In this document: piece after piece, positions 50,530 through 58,914 of the stretch
Position numbering within the stretch: the stretch's first letter is position 1
Layout of the letters: every line of letters begins with the position of its first letter
From: Achromobacter spanius
GTDB taxonomy: Bacteria > Pseudomonadota > Gammaproteobacteria > Burkholderiales > Burkholderiaceae_B
DNA: 64,000 nucleotides
Assembly (NCBI RefSeq): GCF_029637605.1
Contig: NZ_CP121261.1
Location: 3,100,001 to 3,164,000, forward strand
Reading direction: 5' to 3'
Position numbers and translations under genes: made by a program
Notes under the pieces: generated by a model
The model's database searches: none
What the model was told of the DNA's origin: nothing
The model's input: the letters and a program-made list of their open reading frames with translations, nothing else

Positions 50530-51336
50530 CTAGTCCGGCTTAGGACCGGCCACGATGAACAAGCGCGGGAACGGCAGCAGCACCGTGCCGTCCGCCAGCG
50601 CGGGATAGGCCTCGGCGATCAGCGCCTGATAGCGCGCCAGAAAGCTCGCCTGTTCGGCGGCGTCCAGCTTGTCCAGATACGGCCGCAGCGCCGTGCCCTT
50701 GAACCATTCCACCACCGCCGCCGCGCCGGCCAGCGGATGGTGATAGGTGGTGCGCCACACGTCCAGCACGCCGCAATGCGGCTTCAGCAATTCGTAATAC
50801 CAGGCCGCGCTGTGGCGCGGCGGGTGCTTCACGCCCCCCGTCTTCGCGGCCCACGGCGCCTCGCCGGCCACCTGGCGCGCCAGGCGGTGCGCGGGTTCTT
50901 CCATGTTGTCGGGCGTTTGCACGGCCAGGCTGCCGCCGGGCGCCAGCTTGCCGACCAGGCGTGGGTACAGCGTGGCGTGGTCGGGCACCCATTGCAGCGC
51001 GGCGTTCGCCAGGATCACGTCGTACTGCCGGGGCGGGTTCCAGGTGGCAATGTCAGCCAATTCAAACTGCAAGGACGGCAGGCGCTTGCGCGCGGCGTCG
51101 ATCATGTCTTGCGAGCTGTCCATGCCGGTGACCACGGCGTCGGGATAGCGCGCGGCCAGCACTTCGGTGGAATTGCCCGGCCCGCAGCCCAGGTCCACCG
51201 CCAGGCCGACAGCTTGGTTCGGCAAGGCGGCAACCAGGTCGCGCACGGGCCGGGTGCGTTCGTTTTCAAAGGCGGAATACTGCTTGGCGGACCAACTGTT
51301 GTGGCTCAAGGTGGTGTTGCCCGTTGCGTTGCTCAT
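50530..51336 (-). CDS. tam: Trans-aconitate 2-methyltransferase
   Basis: The 268-aa SAM methyltransferase has AVDLGCGPGNSTEVLAARYP (motif I), ANAALQWVPDH (motif II) and GGSLAVQTPDNMEEP, which together are characteristic of Tam. It methylates trans-aconitate formed by spontaneous isomerisation of cis-aconitate, preventing inhibition of aconitase. Length fits E. coli Tam (252 aa) with a slightly longer N-terminus. It converges with the NimR-like gene. The aconitase paralogue in the same window is 20 kb away, so any functional link is only metabolic. Confidence 0.92.
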   Translation of the reverse strand: MSNATGNTTLSHNSWSAKQYSAFENERTRPVRDLVAALPNQAVGLAVDLGCGPGNSTEVLAARYPDAVVTGMDSSQDMIDAARKRLPSLQFELADIATWNPPRQYDVILANAALQWVPDHATLYPRLVGKLAPGGSLAVQTPDNMEEPAHRLARQVAGEAPWAAKTGGVKHPPRHSAAWYYELLKPHCGVLDVWRTTYHHPLAGAAAVVEWFKGTALRPYLDKLDAAEQASFLARYQALIAEAYPALADGTVLLPFPRLFIVAGPKPD

Positions 51337-51452
51337 GGCGGCTCCTTGCTGAAGGACGGATACGCCGGCACTCTACGCCCGGCCGCCTCCTATTACAAAT
51401 AGGCAGCCACGCCATTTTTCATATCGAACGCCTATGGCAAAGGGCAAAGAAA

Positions 51453-51475
51453 AACCGCCGGACCAACCGGCGGTT
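51453..51475 (-). terminator. Second of two tandem terminators after the TerC/Alx gene
   Basis: 9-bp stem AACCGCCGG / CCGGCGGTT around a 5-nt loop. Read on the minus strand it ends in TTTTTCTTT. It follows the first terminator by about 10 bp with a nearly identical stem. Confidence 0.85.
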
Positions 51476-51484
51476 CAGAATGAA

Positions 51485-51509
51485 AAACCGCCGGACCAGC
51501 CGGCGGTTT
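51485..51509 (-). terminator. First of two tandem terminators after the TerC/Alx gene
   Basis: 10-bp stem AAACCGCCGG / CCGGCGGTTT with an ACCAG loop; on the minus strand followed by TTTTTC. Lies 20 bp past the stop codon. Confidence 0.87.
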
Positions 51510-51529
51510 GGGGACTGCGTGGATATCGC

Positions 51530-52516
51530 TTACTGCGTCGTCAACGTCTCCGAGCGGGTTTTCCACAACGAGAACAACACACCGCCCAAGATCAGGCTGA
51601 ACGTCACGCCCAGCGACACCGCCGCGGGCACCTTGCCGATGAAGCCGACCAGGAAGATCTTCGTACCAATGAACACCAGGACCAGAGCCAGCGCGTACTT
51701 CAGGTAGTGGAAGCGGTGGATCATGGCGGCCAGCGCGAAGTACAGCGCACGCAGGCCCAGGATGGCGAAGATGTTGCTGGTGTAGACAATGAACGGGTCC
51801 GTCGTGATGGCGAAGATGGCAGGCACCGAATCCACCGCGAACACCAGGTCAACAAACTCGATCAGCACCAGGGCCAACAGCAGCGGCGTCGCAAAGCGCA
51901 CCTTCTTGTTAGAGGCCGGGTCCGTTTCGGTGACCACGAACGCATTGCCGCGCAGGCCTTCCGTCACACGCATATGGCGCTTCAGGAACTTCAGGATCGG
52001 GTTGGTGGCGATGTCCGGCGTCTGGTCGGCAATCATCCACATCTTGATGCCCGTGAACACCAGGAACGCGCCGAACAGATACAGCAGCCAGCCAAAGTTA
52101 CTGACCAAGGCGGCGCCCAGGCCAATCATGATGGCGCGCAGCACGATCACGCCCAGAATGCCCCAGAACAACACGCGGTGCTGGTACTGGCGGGGAATCG
52201 CGAAGAAGCTGAAGATCAGCGCAATCACGAAGACGTTGTCCATGGACAGCGATTTCTCGATCATGAAGCCCGTGTAATAGGCCATGCCGCTGGTCGCGCC
52301 CAACTGCCACCAGACCCAGCCGCCGAACAGCAGCGCGGCGGTGATGTAACCGCCCGACAGCAACAGGCTTTCACGCACACCGATCTCGCGGTCTTCCTTG
52401 TGCAGCACGCCCAGGTCAAAGGCCAGCAAGCTGACGACAATGCTCACGAACAGGAGCCAGGCCCAGGTCGGTGTCCCTAAAAAGTCGTTGGTGAAGAATG
52501 TGATCAAAGTGTCCAT
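51530..52516 (-). CDS. TerC/Alx family integral membrane protein
   Basis: 328 aa from ATG 52516 (an in-frame start at 52546 would add ten residues). About nine helices with the TerC signature YTGFMIEKSLSMDNVFVIALIFSFFAIP and LVLIEFVDLVFAVDSVPAIFAITTDPFIVYTSNIFAILGLRALYFAL. TerC/Alx proteins export manganese or other metals, or deliver it to exported proteins, and alx is induced at alkaline pH in E. coli. It is divergent from the NhaR-like regulator. I saw no manganese riboswitch in the 106-bp gap, which is too short for one. Confidence 0.93.
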   Translation of the reverse strand: MDTLITFFTNDFLGTPTWAWLLFVSIVVSLLAFDLGVLHKEDREIGVRESLLLSGGYITAALLFGGWVWWQLGATSGMAYYTGFMIEKSLSMDNVFVIALIFSFFAIPRQYQHRVLFWGILGVIVLRAIMIGLGAALVSNFGWLLYLFGAFLVFTGIKMWMIADQTPDIATNPILKFLKRHMRVTEGLRGNAFVVTETDPASNKKVRFATPLLLALVLIEFVDLVFAVDSVPAIFAITTDPFIVYTSNIFAILGLRALYFALAAMIHRFHYLKYALALVLVFIGTKIFLVGFIGKVPAAVSLGVTFSLILGGVLFSLWKTRSETLTTQ

Positions 52517-52622
52517 GATTGCCCCGCTGTGTTCGAAGGTGCCCATGATCCGGATTTGATGCCAACCGAGAAATCAGCCTGAAAGTGAGTTAAGGTTCGA
52601 AAAAACCGAAGTAAAGACAATC

Positions 52623-53516
52623 ATGCTGAACTACCGACACCTGTATTACTTCTGGATGGTTGCCAAGGAAGGCGGCTTTTCCCGGGCGGCCGAACGGCTG
52701 GACATGGCCATCCAGACCATCAGCGCCCAAGTGCGCGACCTGGAAAAAAACCTGGGCCACCAGTTGCTCAAACCCGCCGGGCGCGGCGTGGCGCTGACCG
52801 ACGCCGGCAAGGCCGCTTTCGCGCGCGCCGAAGAGATCTTCCAGATTGGCCATGTGCTGCCGCAGGAAGTTCGCGCGGCGGCCACCAAGCCCGTCATCCG
52901 CTTGTCCGTGGGCCTGTCCGACGGCATCTCGAAGCTGGCGGCGCACGCCTTGCTGGGCCCCGTGCTGGACACGCCCGACCTGCGCCTGACCTGCCATGAA
53001 GGCGAAGTGGAAGAGCTGCTGGGCGAACTGGCGCAACACCATCTGGACCTGGTGCTGGCCGGCCAGGGCGCGCCCGCCAACCCCAACCTGCGCCTGACCA
53101 GCGACCGCCTGGTGTCGTCGGCGGTGGACTGGTACGGCCCGGCGCGGCTGGTGCGCAAGGCCGACACGCAGGATTTCCCGCGCTGCCTGGAGCGGCTGCC
53201 CGTGTTGCTGCCCACCGGCCATTCCGTGTTGCGCCAGACGCTGGACCGCTGGTTCGGCGAACAGGGCGTGCTGCCCAATGTGGTGGGCGAGTTCGAAGAC
53301 AGCGCCCTTATGTCGGTGTTTGCCGCGCGTGGGCTGGGCGTATTCCCGCTCAGCCGGCTGGGTGGCGACGATATCGGCCTGCTGCGAGGCCTGCGCCCGC
53401 TGGCCCGCTGCGACGGCGTGCATGAGGAAATCCACGCCATCCGTAACCGCCGTGGCCAGCACCATCCCTTGGTCCAGGCCGTGCTGGCACACGCCAAGAC
53501 TTCGGTTTTTTCTTAA
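52623..53516 (+). CDS. nhaR: NhaR-like LysR family transcriptional regulator
   Basis: The 297-aa protein starts MLNYRHLYYFWMVAKEGGFSRAAERLDMA(I)QTISAQVRDLE, the highly characteristic NhaR start, followed by the LysR ligand domain. NhaR activates the sodium/proton antiporter gene nhaA in response to Na+ in E. coli; homologues in betaproteobacteria lie near varied ion-stress genes. Here it is divergent from TerC/Alx, so it may link that exporter to sodium or pH stress. No nhaA is present in the window. Confidence 0.9.
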   Translation: MLNYRHLYYFWMVAKEGGFSRAAERLDMAIQTISAQVRDLEKNLGHQLLKPAGRGVALTDAGKAAFARAEEIFQIGHVLPQEVRAAATKPVIRLSVGLSDGISKLAAHALLGPVLDTPDLRLTCHEGEVEELLGELAQHHLDLVLAGQGAPANPNLRLTSDRLVSSAVDWYGPARLVRKADTQDFPRCLERLPVLLPTGHSVLRQTLDRWFGEQGVLPNVVGEFEDSALMSVFAARGLGVFPLSRLGGDDIGLLRGLRPLARCDGVHEEIHAIRNRRGQHHPLVQAVLAHAKTSVFS

Positions 53517-53597
53517 TGTTTGTCACACGCACTCTGGTTTTTTAGAAATAGAATCCGCTTTATCGTGGACCCTCTTTTGAATCGGAGTACCACTGCA

Positions 53598-53999
53598 ATG
53601 AAGAAAATCATCTGGCTCACCTTCGCCGCGCTTGCCGCGCTCTGGACGGGGCTGGTGGCGCTGACCCTGCAATTGACCGACTGGGTGCTGGCAACCATCT
53701 CCACCGCGCAGGTGCCGGGCACCGCGCTGGACACGTCCCAATGGGTCGCGCCCGCCTGGGCCGCGGGCTGGGTGGACCCGGCCTGGCTGGCGTCGCTGCA
53801 AGGCGGCCTGGTGTGGGCCGCACAGGGCCTGAACCAGATCTTGCCGGTGGCGGGCAGCCTGGGCACGTTGATCGCGGTGCTTGGCTGGATCTTCTGGGGC
53901 TTCATCATGGTCGGCCTGCTGGCGCTGGCGATGGTCCTGCACTGGCTGGCTGGCAAGCGCGAGCGGGCCAACGCGGTGCCGGGCCGCCAGGTGGTCTGA
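53598..53999 (+). CDS. Membrane protein of unknown function
   Basis: 133 aa from ATG 53598 (CGGAG upstream); upstream in-frame codons overlap the intergenic promoter region and are rejected. It has an N-terminal helix (KKIIWLTFAALAALWTGLVALTLQL), a Trp/Ala/Pro-rich periplasmic loop (VAPAWAAGWVDPAWL), and a C-terminal helix (LIAVLGWIFWGFIMVGLLALAMVLHWLAG) with a basic tail. I do not recognise the family. It follows nhaR on the same strand after 81 bp. Confidence 0.65.
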   Translation: MKKIIWLTFAALAALWTGLVALTLQLTDWVLATISTAQVPGTALDTSQWVAPAWAAGWVDPAWLASLQGGLVWAAQGLNQILPVAGSLGTLIAVLGWIFWGFIMVGLLALAMVLHWLAGKRERANAVPGRQVV

Positions 54000-54089
54000 C
54001 GCAGCAAGTGACCACGTGGGGTAACCAAGTGGTGTAATACCGGCAGGCAACGCGCCGCCCGGTGCGCTGCCCTGACACAGGAGCGTGCC

Positions 54090-54707
54090 TTGCCCACCCG
54101 AACTGTTCCCGCCCCGACCTCTGCTGCCTTGTTGGTCGTGGCCTGCCTGTTGCCCCTGGGCGCCATGGCAGCCACGCCCGCATCACCCAGCAACACCAGC
54201 GTGGATGTCTGCACCGTCGCCGGCACGTCAGGGCAGTACAGCGTGCGTGTGCACAATACGGGGGCCGCGCCGCTGGCGCGCGTCGACATCACCGGTGTGC
54301 ACTTGAACGCCGCCGGCCAGGCGACCGACCCGGTCAACGTCAGCCTGTCGGATATTCCTTCCGGCAAATACAAGACGGCCATCCTGGCGCGGCGCGGCGA
54401 ATCCGCCGCCTTGGACCGCATCGTCACCTATACCCTGGCCGATGGAAAGCAAACGCCCCAACAAGAGCTTTACGCGGGCAAGGTGGCGCACGTGTCGCCC
54501 GGCTCCGCGCTGCAATACACGCTGGCGCCGCTGGCCGTGCGCGGGTGGACGGTGGCGTATGGTTCGCCCAATGCCGCCCGGCTGGAGGCCGGCAGCGCCG
54601 TCATCCTGAGCTACCCGGTGCGCAGCGGCAAACAGCCCGCCACACGGCCCGAAGCCGGCCGCACGCCGACGGCGGTGACGCCGCTGGCAGCGTGCGGCAA
54701 CGACTGA
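54090..54707 (+). CDS. Secreted protein of unknown function
   Basis: 205 aa from TTG 54090 (CAGGAG 7 nt upstream). Signal peptide cleaved near AMA-ATP. The mature protein looks beta-rich (SVDVCTVAGTSGQYSVRVHNTG, RVDITGVHLNAAGQ) with Cys at both ends (VDVCTVAG and LAACGND) that could pair. Possibly an Ig-like or adhesin-like periplasmic domain. No family recognised. It abuts the convergent gene at 54708 without any gap; TGA and TCA form the palindrome TGATCA. Confidence 0.6.
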   Translation: MPTRTVPAPTSAALLVVACLLPLGAMAATPASPSNTSVDVCTVAGTSGQYSVRVHNTGAAPLARVDITGVHLNAAGQATDPVNVSLSDIPSGKYKTAILARRGESAALDRIVTYTLADGKQTPQQELYAGKVAHVSPGSALQYTLAPLAVRGWTVAYGSPNAARLEAGSAVILSYPVRSGKQPATRPEAGRTPTAVTPLAACGND

Positions 54708-55109
54708 TCAGGTGCCGGCAAGCAGGTCGCGCTCGTTCAAGAGCGCATAGACGATTTCGGGCTTGTTCTCGAAACCCCGGCGGATGGCGGCGGGCAACGC
54801 CGTGCGCGTCTTGCGGCACAGGCCCGGCGCGTCTTCCAGCTGAATCGCAATGCCGCGCGAGGTACGCACTTCGTTGTCGCTGGGCGTAATCACGATAACG
54901 ATGCCCAACTGCGCCTGGATGCGGCCCTGCATGGCGCGCAAGTCGTCCAGGCTGCTGATGTTTTCCAGCCGCGCAATCAGCCGCTTTTCTTCTTCCTTGG
55001 TCAGCCGCAGGATGCGGATATCCGCGGCAGGATCCGCCAACAGGGTGTCGCGGTCGCACACACAGGCGCCCGGTGGACATTCTTGGCGGATGGGAAAGGG
55101 AAAGTTCAT
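54708..55109 (-). CDS. Protein of unknown function with N-terminal Cys-rich motif
   Basis: 133 aa from ATG 55109 (AAAGGGAAAG upstream); nine extra in-frame codons upstream are less likely. The N-terminus has three cysteines (ECPPGACVCDRDTL), a CxxxxCxC pattern like a metal-binding knuckle, then a charged helix (RLTKEEEKRLIARLENISSLDDLRAMQGRIQAQLG), a beta strand (IVIVITPSDNEVRTSRGIAIQL) and a further Cys (GLCRKTR). Cytosolic, probably a small metal- or nucleic-acid-binding protein, but the family is not known to me. Confidence 0.6.
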   Translation of the reverse strand: MNFPFPIRQECPPGACVCDRDTLLADPAADIRILRLTKEEEKRLIARLENISSLDDLRAMQGRIQAQLGIVIVITPSDNEVRTSRGIAIQLEDAPGLCRKTRTALPAAIRRGFENKPEIVYALLNERDLLAGT

Positions 55110-55262
55110 GGCGAAAAAACGCGCGTGGACGCACAAGGCCTGGACAACACCAGACCGTCAATTCTACTCAAGATGCCAAGCTGCCCGCCGCCGTGCCCTG
55201 CTCGTTTTCCCGCACGGCGCTGCGGTATATTCCCCCCCTTGTTCGAGGCTGGGGAGAGGCGC

Positions 55263-56195
55263 GTGAAACGGATTTTTCTGGCGACCGCACTGGCGGCGTT
55301 GGCCGCGCAGGCGCAGGCTCAAGCGCACACCGCCCCGCGCAACGTTCCGTTTTCCATCAAGGCGGGCCTACCGGGCGTGGTCACGATCAGCGGCGGCGAT
55401 ACGCAGCAAGCCACCGTGCGCGTGGGCGATGGCCCCAAGCAGCCCCTGGGCAGCTTCGACGCCGACACGGTCGACCAGATCCAAGCCGTGGACATCAATC
55501 ACGACGGCTACCGCGATTTGATACTGGGACAAAGCGGCGGCAGCACGCAGCTTTTCGCCCGGCTCTTCCTGTACCGGCCCGACAGTGGGGCTTTCCAGGA
55601 AATCGTGCACCCTGATCCATCCAGCCCGTGCCGAGGCTTCGTCAACCCGGTCATCGACGAAAAACAGGCCGTGATCCACGTGGCGTGCCGCTATGGCGCC
55701 GCCAGCCACGGTTTCGAAGACTACGTGCTGCGACCCGACGGCACGGTGCGTGCCACATCGTGGGGCACCCAGGCGCTGTTCGGCCTGGAGAGCGAAGCCG
55801 CCGAATTGACCTACCGCTTTCGCGAAGACGGGTCGATTGACCGCATCGACATCGACATCGAAGACGAAGGACCGCTGCTGGAAGGCGGCACCGTCCCGGT
55901 CGAAAAACTGGACCTGATGGACACACCGGACATCAATGCCAGGCCCACGATGACCGCCACCAAAGGCGAACACCTGGACGTCGTGGGCCTGCGCCCGCCC
56001 GACTGGCTGCAAGTGCGCTACGCCAGCAAGACAGCGGGCGTCGTACTGAAGTGGGTTCGCTATGGCGATCTGCGCGAACACGCATCGCCGGGTGACGCCG
56101 TCAGTGCAACGCGATCTCCATTCCGCCTTTCGCGAGTTGCCCGCCATAGCCCGGTACGGGTGACGGTCGCTATAGTGACGTCCGTCATCCCGTAA
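55263..56195 (+). CDS. Secreted FG-GAP-like/XAC2610-related protein of unknown function
   Basis: 310 aa from GTG 55263 (GGGGAGAGG upstream). Signal peptide cleaved near AQA-HTA. The mature part has an FG-GAP-like calcium-type loop (VDINHDGYRDLILGQSGGSTQLFARLFLYR) and a Cys pair (SPCRGFVNP, HVACRYG), resembling XAC2610-type proteins of Xanthomonas and relatives. The C-terminal about 35 residues are basic and low in similarity, and may be read-through into non-family sequence. Probably periplasmic; function unknown. Confidence 0.65.
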   Translation: MKRIFLATALAALAAQAQAQAHTAPRNVPFSIKAGLPGVVTISGGDTQQATVRVGDGPKQPLGSFDADTVDQIQAVDINHDGYRDLILGQSGGSTQLFARLFLYRPDSGAFQEIVHPDPSSPCRGFVNPVIDEKQAVIHVACRYGAASHGFEDYVLRPDGTVRATSWGTQALFGLESEAAELTYRFREDGSIDRIDIDIEDEGPLLEGGTVPVEKLDLMDTPDINARPTMTATKGEHLDVVGLRPPDWLQVRYASKTAGVVLKWVRYGDLREHASPGDAVSATRSPFRLSRVARHSPVRVTVAIVTSVIP

Positions 56196-56276
56196 GCTGA
56201 CGTCCGTCAATCCTTATCGGTCGTCCGTCACCCCATCACCCGCCCCCATCACCCGCCCCCATCCAGGACCTTCCCC

Positions 56277-57320
56277 GTGCTGATCTTCCACAACCCCGTC
56301 CATGACAAACACGCTGGCCGCCAGGAAATGTTTCGCGGCAAACTCGTGCCCTGCCACGAAACCCCGGCGCGCCTGGAATACGTGCTGGATGCACTGCGCC
56401 AGCGCGGCATCGGCGAACTGCGCGCGCCGTCTGCGCCCGACATGGACCTGATCAAGCGCGTGCACACGCCGCGCTACGTGGACTTTCTGGCCAGCGCCTG
56501 GCAAGACTGGGTGGCGCTGGACCCGGCCAATGCAGACCTGGACATCCTGCCGTCCGTCTGGCCGGTGCGCGGCTTTCGCCACGATATTGAACCCACCAAC
56601 TTCGCCGCGCGCGTCGGACTGTTCTCGTTTGACAGCGGCTGCCCGTTGACGGCCGGCACCTGGGAAGCGGCCACCGCCGGCGCCGCCTGCGCCATCGACG
56701 CGGCACGCGCCGTGATGGCGCCGGGCGGCCCGCGCGCCGCCATGGCCTTGACCCGCCCGCCCGGCCACCATGCGGGCGCCGATTTTTTCGGCGGCTATTG
56801 TTTCTTGAACAACGCGGCGCTGGCCGCGCAAGCCCTGCGCGAGGCGGGCGCGGCGCGCGTGGCGATACTTGACGTGGACTACCACCACGGCAATGGCACG
56901 CAGAGCATTTTCTATGAACGTAGCGACGTGCTGACCGTATCGATACACGGTGATCCCACCACGGAATACCCCTTCTTTCTAGGCTATGCCGACGAAGCAG
57001 GCGAAGGCGCGGGCTTCGGCGCCAACCTGAACCTGCCGCTTGCGGCCGGCACCGACTTCGCCACCTGGACGCAGGCACTGCAACAAGGTCTGGCGGCCAT
57101 TCAGGCATTCAAGGCCGACGCCGTGGTGGTGGCGCTGGGCGTGGACACCTACGAAGGCGATCCCATCTCGAAGTTCAAGCTGAAAAGCGCGGACTACCTT
57201 GAAGTGGGCCGCATGCTGGCCGGCCTGGGCCTGCCCACCGTGTTCACGATGGAAGGCGGCTACGCCGTGGCGGATGTGGGAATCAATGTAGCCAACGTGC
57301 TGGAGGGCGCGGGCGGCTGA
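56277..57320 (+). CDS. Histone deacetylase family protein, acetylpolyamine amidohydrolase-like
   Basis: 347 aa from GTG 56277 (AGGACC upstream). It has the arginase/HDAC zinc-site pattern: RPPGHHAG (catalytic His-His), ILDVDYHHGNGTQSIF (zinc Asp and His) and ALGVDTYEGDPISKFKL (zinc Asp), with the final EGGYAV. In bacteria such enzymes deacetylate acetylpolyamines (AphA) or acetoin-type substrates (AcuC). The L-shaped ligand loop points to the polyamine type. Cytosolic. The next gene is a convergent MFS transporter. Confidence 0.88.
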   Translation: MLIFHNPVHDKHAGRQEMFRGKLVPCHETPARLEYVLDALRQRGIGELRAPSAPDMDLIKRVHTPRYVDFLASAWQDWVALDPANADLDILPSVWPVRGFRHDIEPTNFAARVGLFSFDSGCPLTAGTWEAATAGAACAIDAARAVMAPGGPRAAMALTRPPGHHAGADFFGGYCFLNNAALAAQALREAGAARVAILDVDYHHGNGTQSIFYERSDVLTVSIHGDPTTEYPFFLGYADEAGEGAGFGANLNLPLAAGTDFATWTQALQQGLAAIQAFKADAVVVALGVDTYEGDPISKFKLKSADYLEVGRMLAGLGLPTVFTMEGGYAVADVGINVANVLEGAGG

Positions 57321-57365
57321 GCCGCCCCCGCGCCCGGATTTGATTCCACGCTTGCTTTCTCTCGC

Positions 57366-58700
57366 TTAATCCCGCGTTTCCAGCACCTTGTTGATGCGCA
57401 GCGCCAGCAAGGTGCACGCGGCGCCCGACAGCAGATAGATGCTGACCGCCACCAGCCCGAACCGGGCCGACAGCCCCAGCGCCACCACCGGCGCGAACGC
57501 CGCGCCGATCAGCCAGGCCATGTCGGAGGTCAGCGCGGCACCGGTATAACGGAAGCGGCGCGTGAAGTTCGCGGTGACGGTGCCGGACGCCTGCCCATAC
57601 GACAGGCCCAGCAACACAAAGCCCACCAGGATGAAGGCGTCCTGGGCAACCGGTCCGCCGCCCAACAACCACGGCGTGAACAGCGCAAAGATGGCGATCG
57701 CCACCGCCAGCATGCCCAAGGTGGTGCGCCGGCCGATGCGATCGGCCAGCCAGCCCGAAGCCACCGTGCCCAAAATGCCCAGGATGGCGCCGAAGATCTG
57801 CACGATCAGCACGTCGGTGATCTGCTGCGTGGCGCTGATTGCAATCCAGGACAGCGGAAACACCGTGACCAGGTGGAACAGCGCGTAGCTTGCCAAGGCG
57901 GCGAACGCGCCGATGACCAGGTTGTAGCCTTGCGAACGCACCATCTCGGCAATGCTGATGGGTTCAAGTTCGCCCTCTTCGAGCAGTTGCGTGTATTCCT
58001 CGGTGACCACCAAGCGCAAGCGCGCGAACAGCGCCACCACGTTGATGGCGAAGGCCACGAAGAACGGATAGCGCCAGCCCCATTCCAGGAAATCCGCCTG
58101 CGTCAGCGTCACGTGCAAATACAGGAACAGCGCGCTGGCCACCAGGAAACCCACCGGTGCGCCCAACTGCCCCATCATCGAATACCAGCCGCGCCGATGC
58201 GGCGGCGCATTCAGCGCCAGCAAGGACGGCAGGCCGTCCCAAGAGCCACCGAACGCCAAGCCTTGCAAGCAACGAAATACCGCCAGCAATGTAATGGCGT
58301 GCGCGCCGATGGTTTCGTAGCTGGGCAAGAACGCCATGCCCACGGTGGCGGTGCCCAGCACGAACAAGGCTACCGTCAGTTTTGTGGCGCGGCCCCAACG
58401 CCGCTGGATCGCCATCGACAGCGCGGTGCCGATGGGCCGCATGATGAATGCGAACGAGAAGATGACAAACGCCCAAAGCGTGCCTTCCAGCGGCGCTTCA
58501 AAGGGGAAGAAGACTTTGGGAAAGACCAGCACGCAAGCGATGCCGAATACGAAGAAGTCGAAGTATTCGGAGGCGCGCCCCACGACCACGCCGACGGCGA
58601 TTTCGCCTGGAGCCACCTTGGCATGGCTCGCCCCGCCGGACGTGGGCCCCGGGCCGGGAACGGAAGGGGCATGACCGGGATACTGCGTGGAGGTCGACAT
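57366..58700 (-). CDS. MFS transporter, metabolite:H+ symporter family
   Basis: 444 aa from ATG 58700; longer in-frame codons upstream are rejected. Twelve helices after a Gly/Ser/Pro-rich cytosolic N-terminus, with the MFS signature GRASEYFDFFVFGIACVLVF and RPIGTALSMAIQRRWGRATKLTVALFVLGTATVGMAFLPSYETIGAHA. The layout is that of the ProP/ShiA/MHS group, importers of dicarboxylates, shikimate or osmolytes. The substrate is unknown. It converges with the HDAC-family gene; polyamine or carboxylate uptake is a guess from context only. Confidence 0.88.
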   Translation of the reverse strand: MSTSTQYPGHAPSVPGPGPTSGGASHAKVAPGEIAVGVVVGRASEYFDFFVFGIACVLVFPKVFFPFEAPLEGTLWAFVIFSFAFIMRPIGTALSMAIQRRWGRATKLTVALFVLGTATVGMAFLPSYETIGAHAITLLAVFRCLQGLAFGGSWDGLPSLLALNAPPHRRGWYSMMGQLGAPVGFLVASALFLYLHVTLTQADFLEWGWRYPFFVAFAINVVALFARLRLVVTEEYTQLLEEGELEPISIAEMVRSQGYNLVIGAFAALASYALFHLVTVFPLSWIAISATQQITDVLIVQIFGAILGILGTVASGWLADRIGRRTTLGMLAVAIAIFALFTPWLLGGGPVAQDAFILVGFVLLGLSYGQASGTVTANFTRRFRYTGAALTSDMAWLIGAAFAPVVALGLSARFGLVAVSIYLLSGAACTLLALRINKVLETRD

Positions 58701-58914
58701 GGATTTGCTCGCTGTTGGAAGTTCGAAACTGCCTTGTCTACGATCTTGCAACCTGCCGGCGCGCGACGAAGCCACCACGCGCCAAGCCGCATCCACACAG
58801 GGATAGCGCCCTGCCGCGCGCACAATGCCGTGCACACTTTTGTTCTTTTACCCTAGATTTTTCGCGGCTTCCAGCGTAGTGTTGCGTTTACTTCCCACGG
58901 TTACGTTTCGGGGT

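Noticed and set aside
52517..52622. Possible yybP-ykoY manganese riboswitch upstream of TerC/Alx
   Set aside because: The gap to nhaR is only 106 bp and I could not find the conserved paired loops in it.
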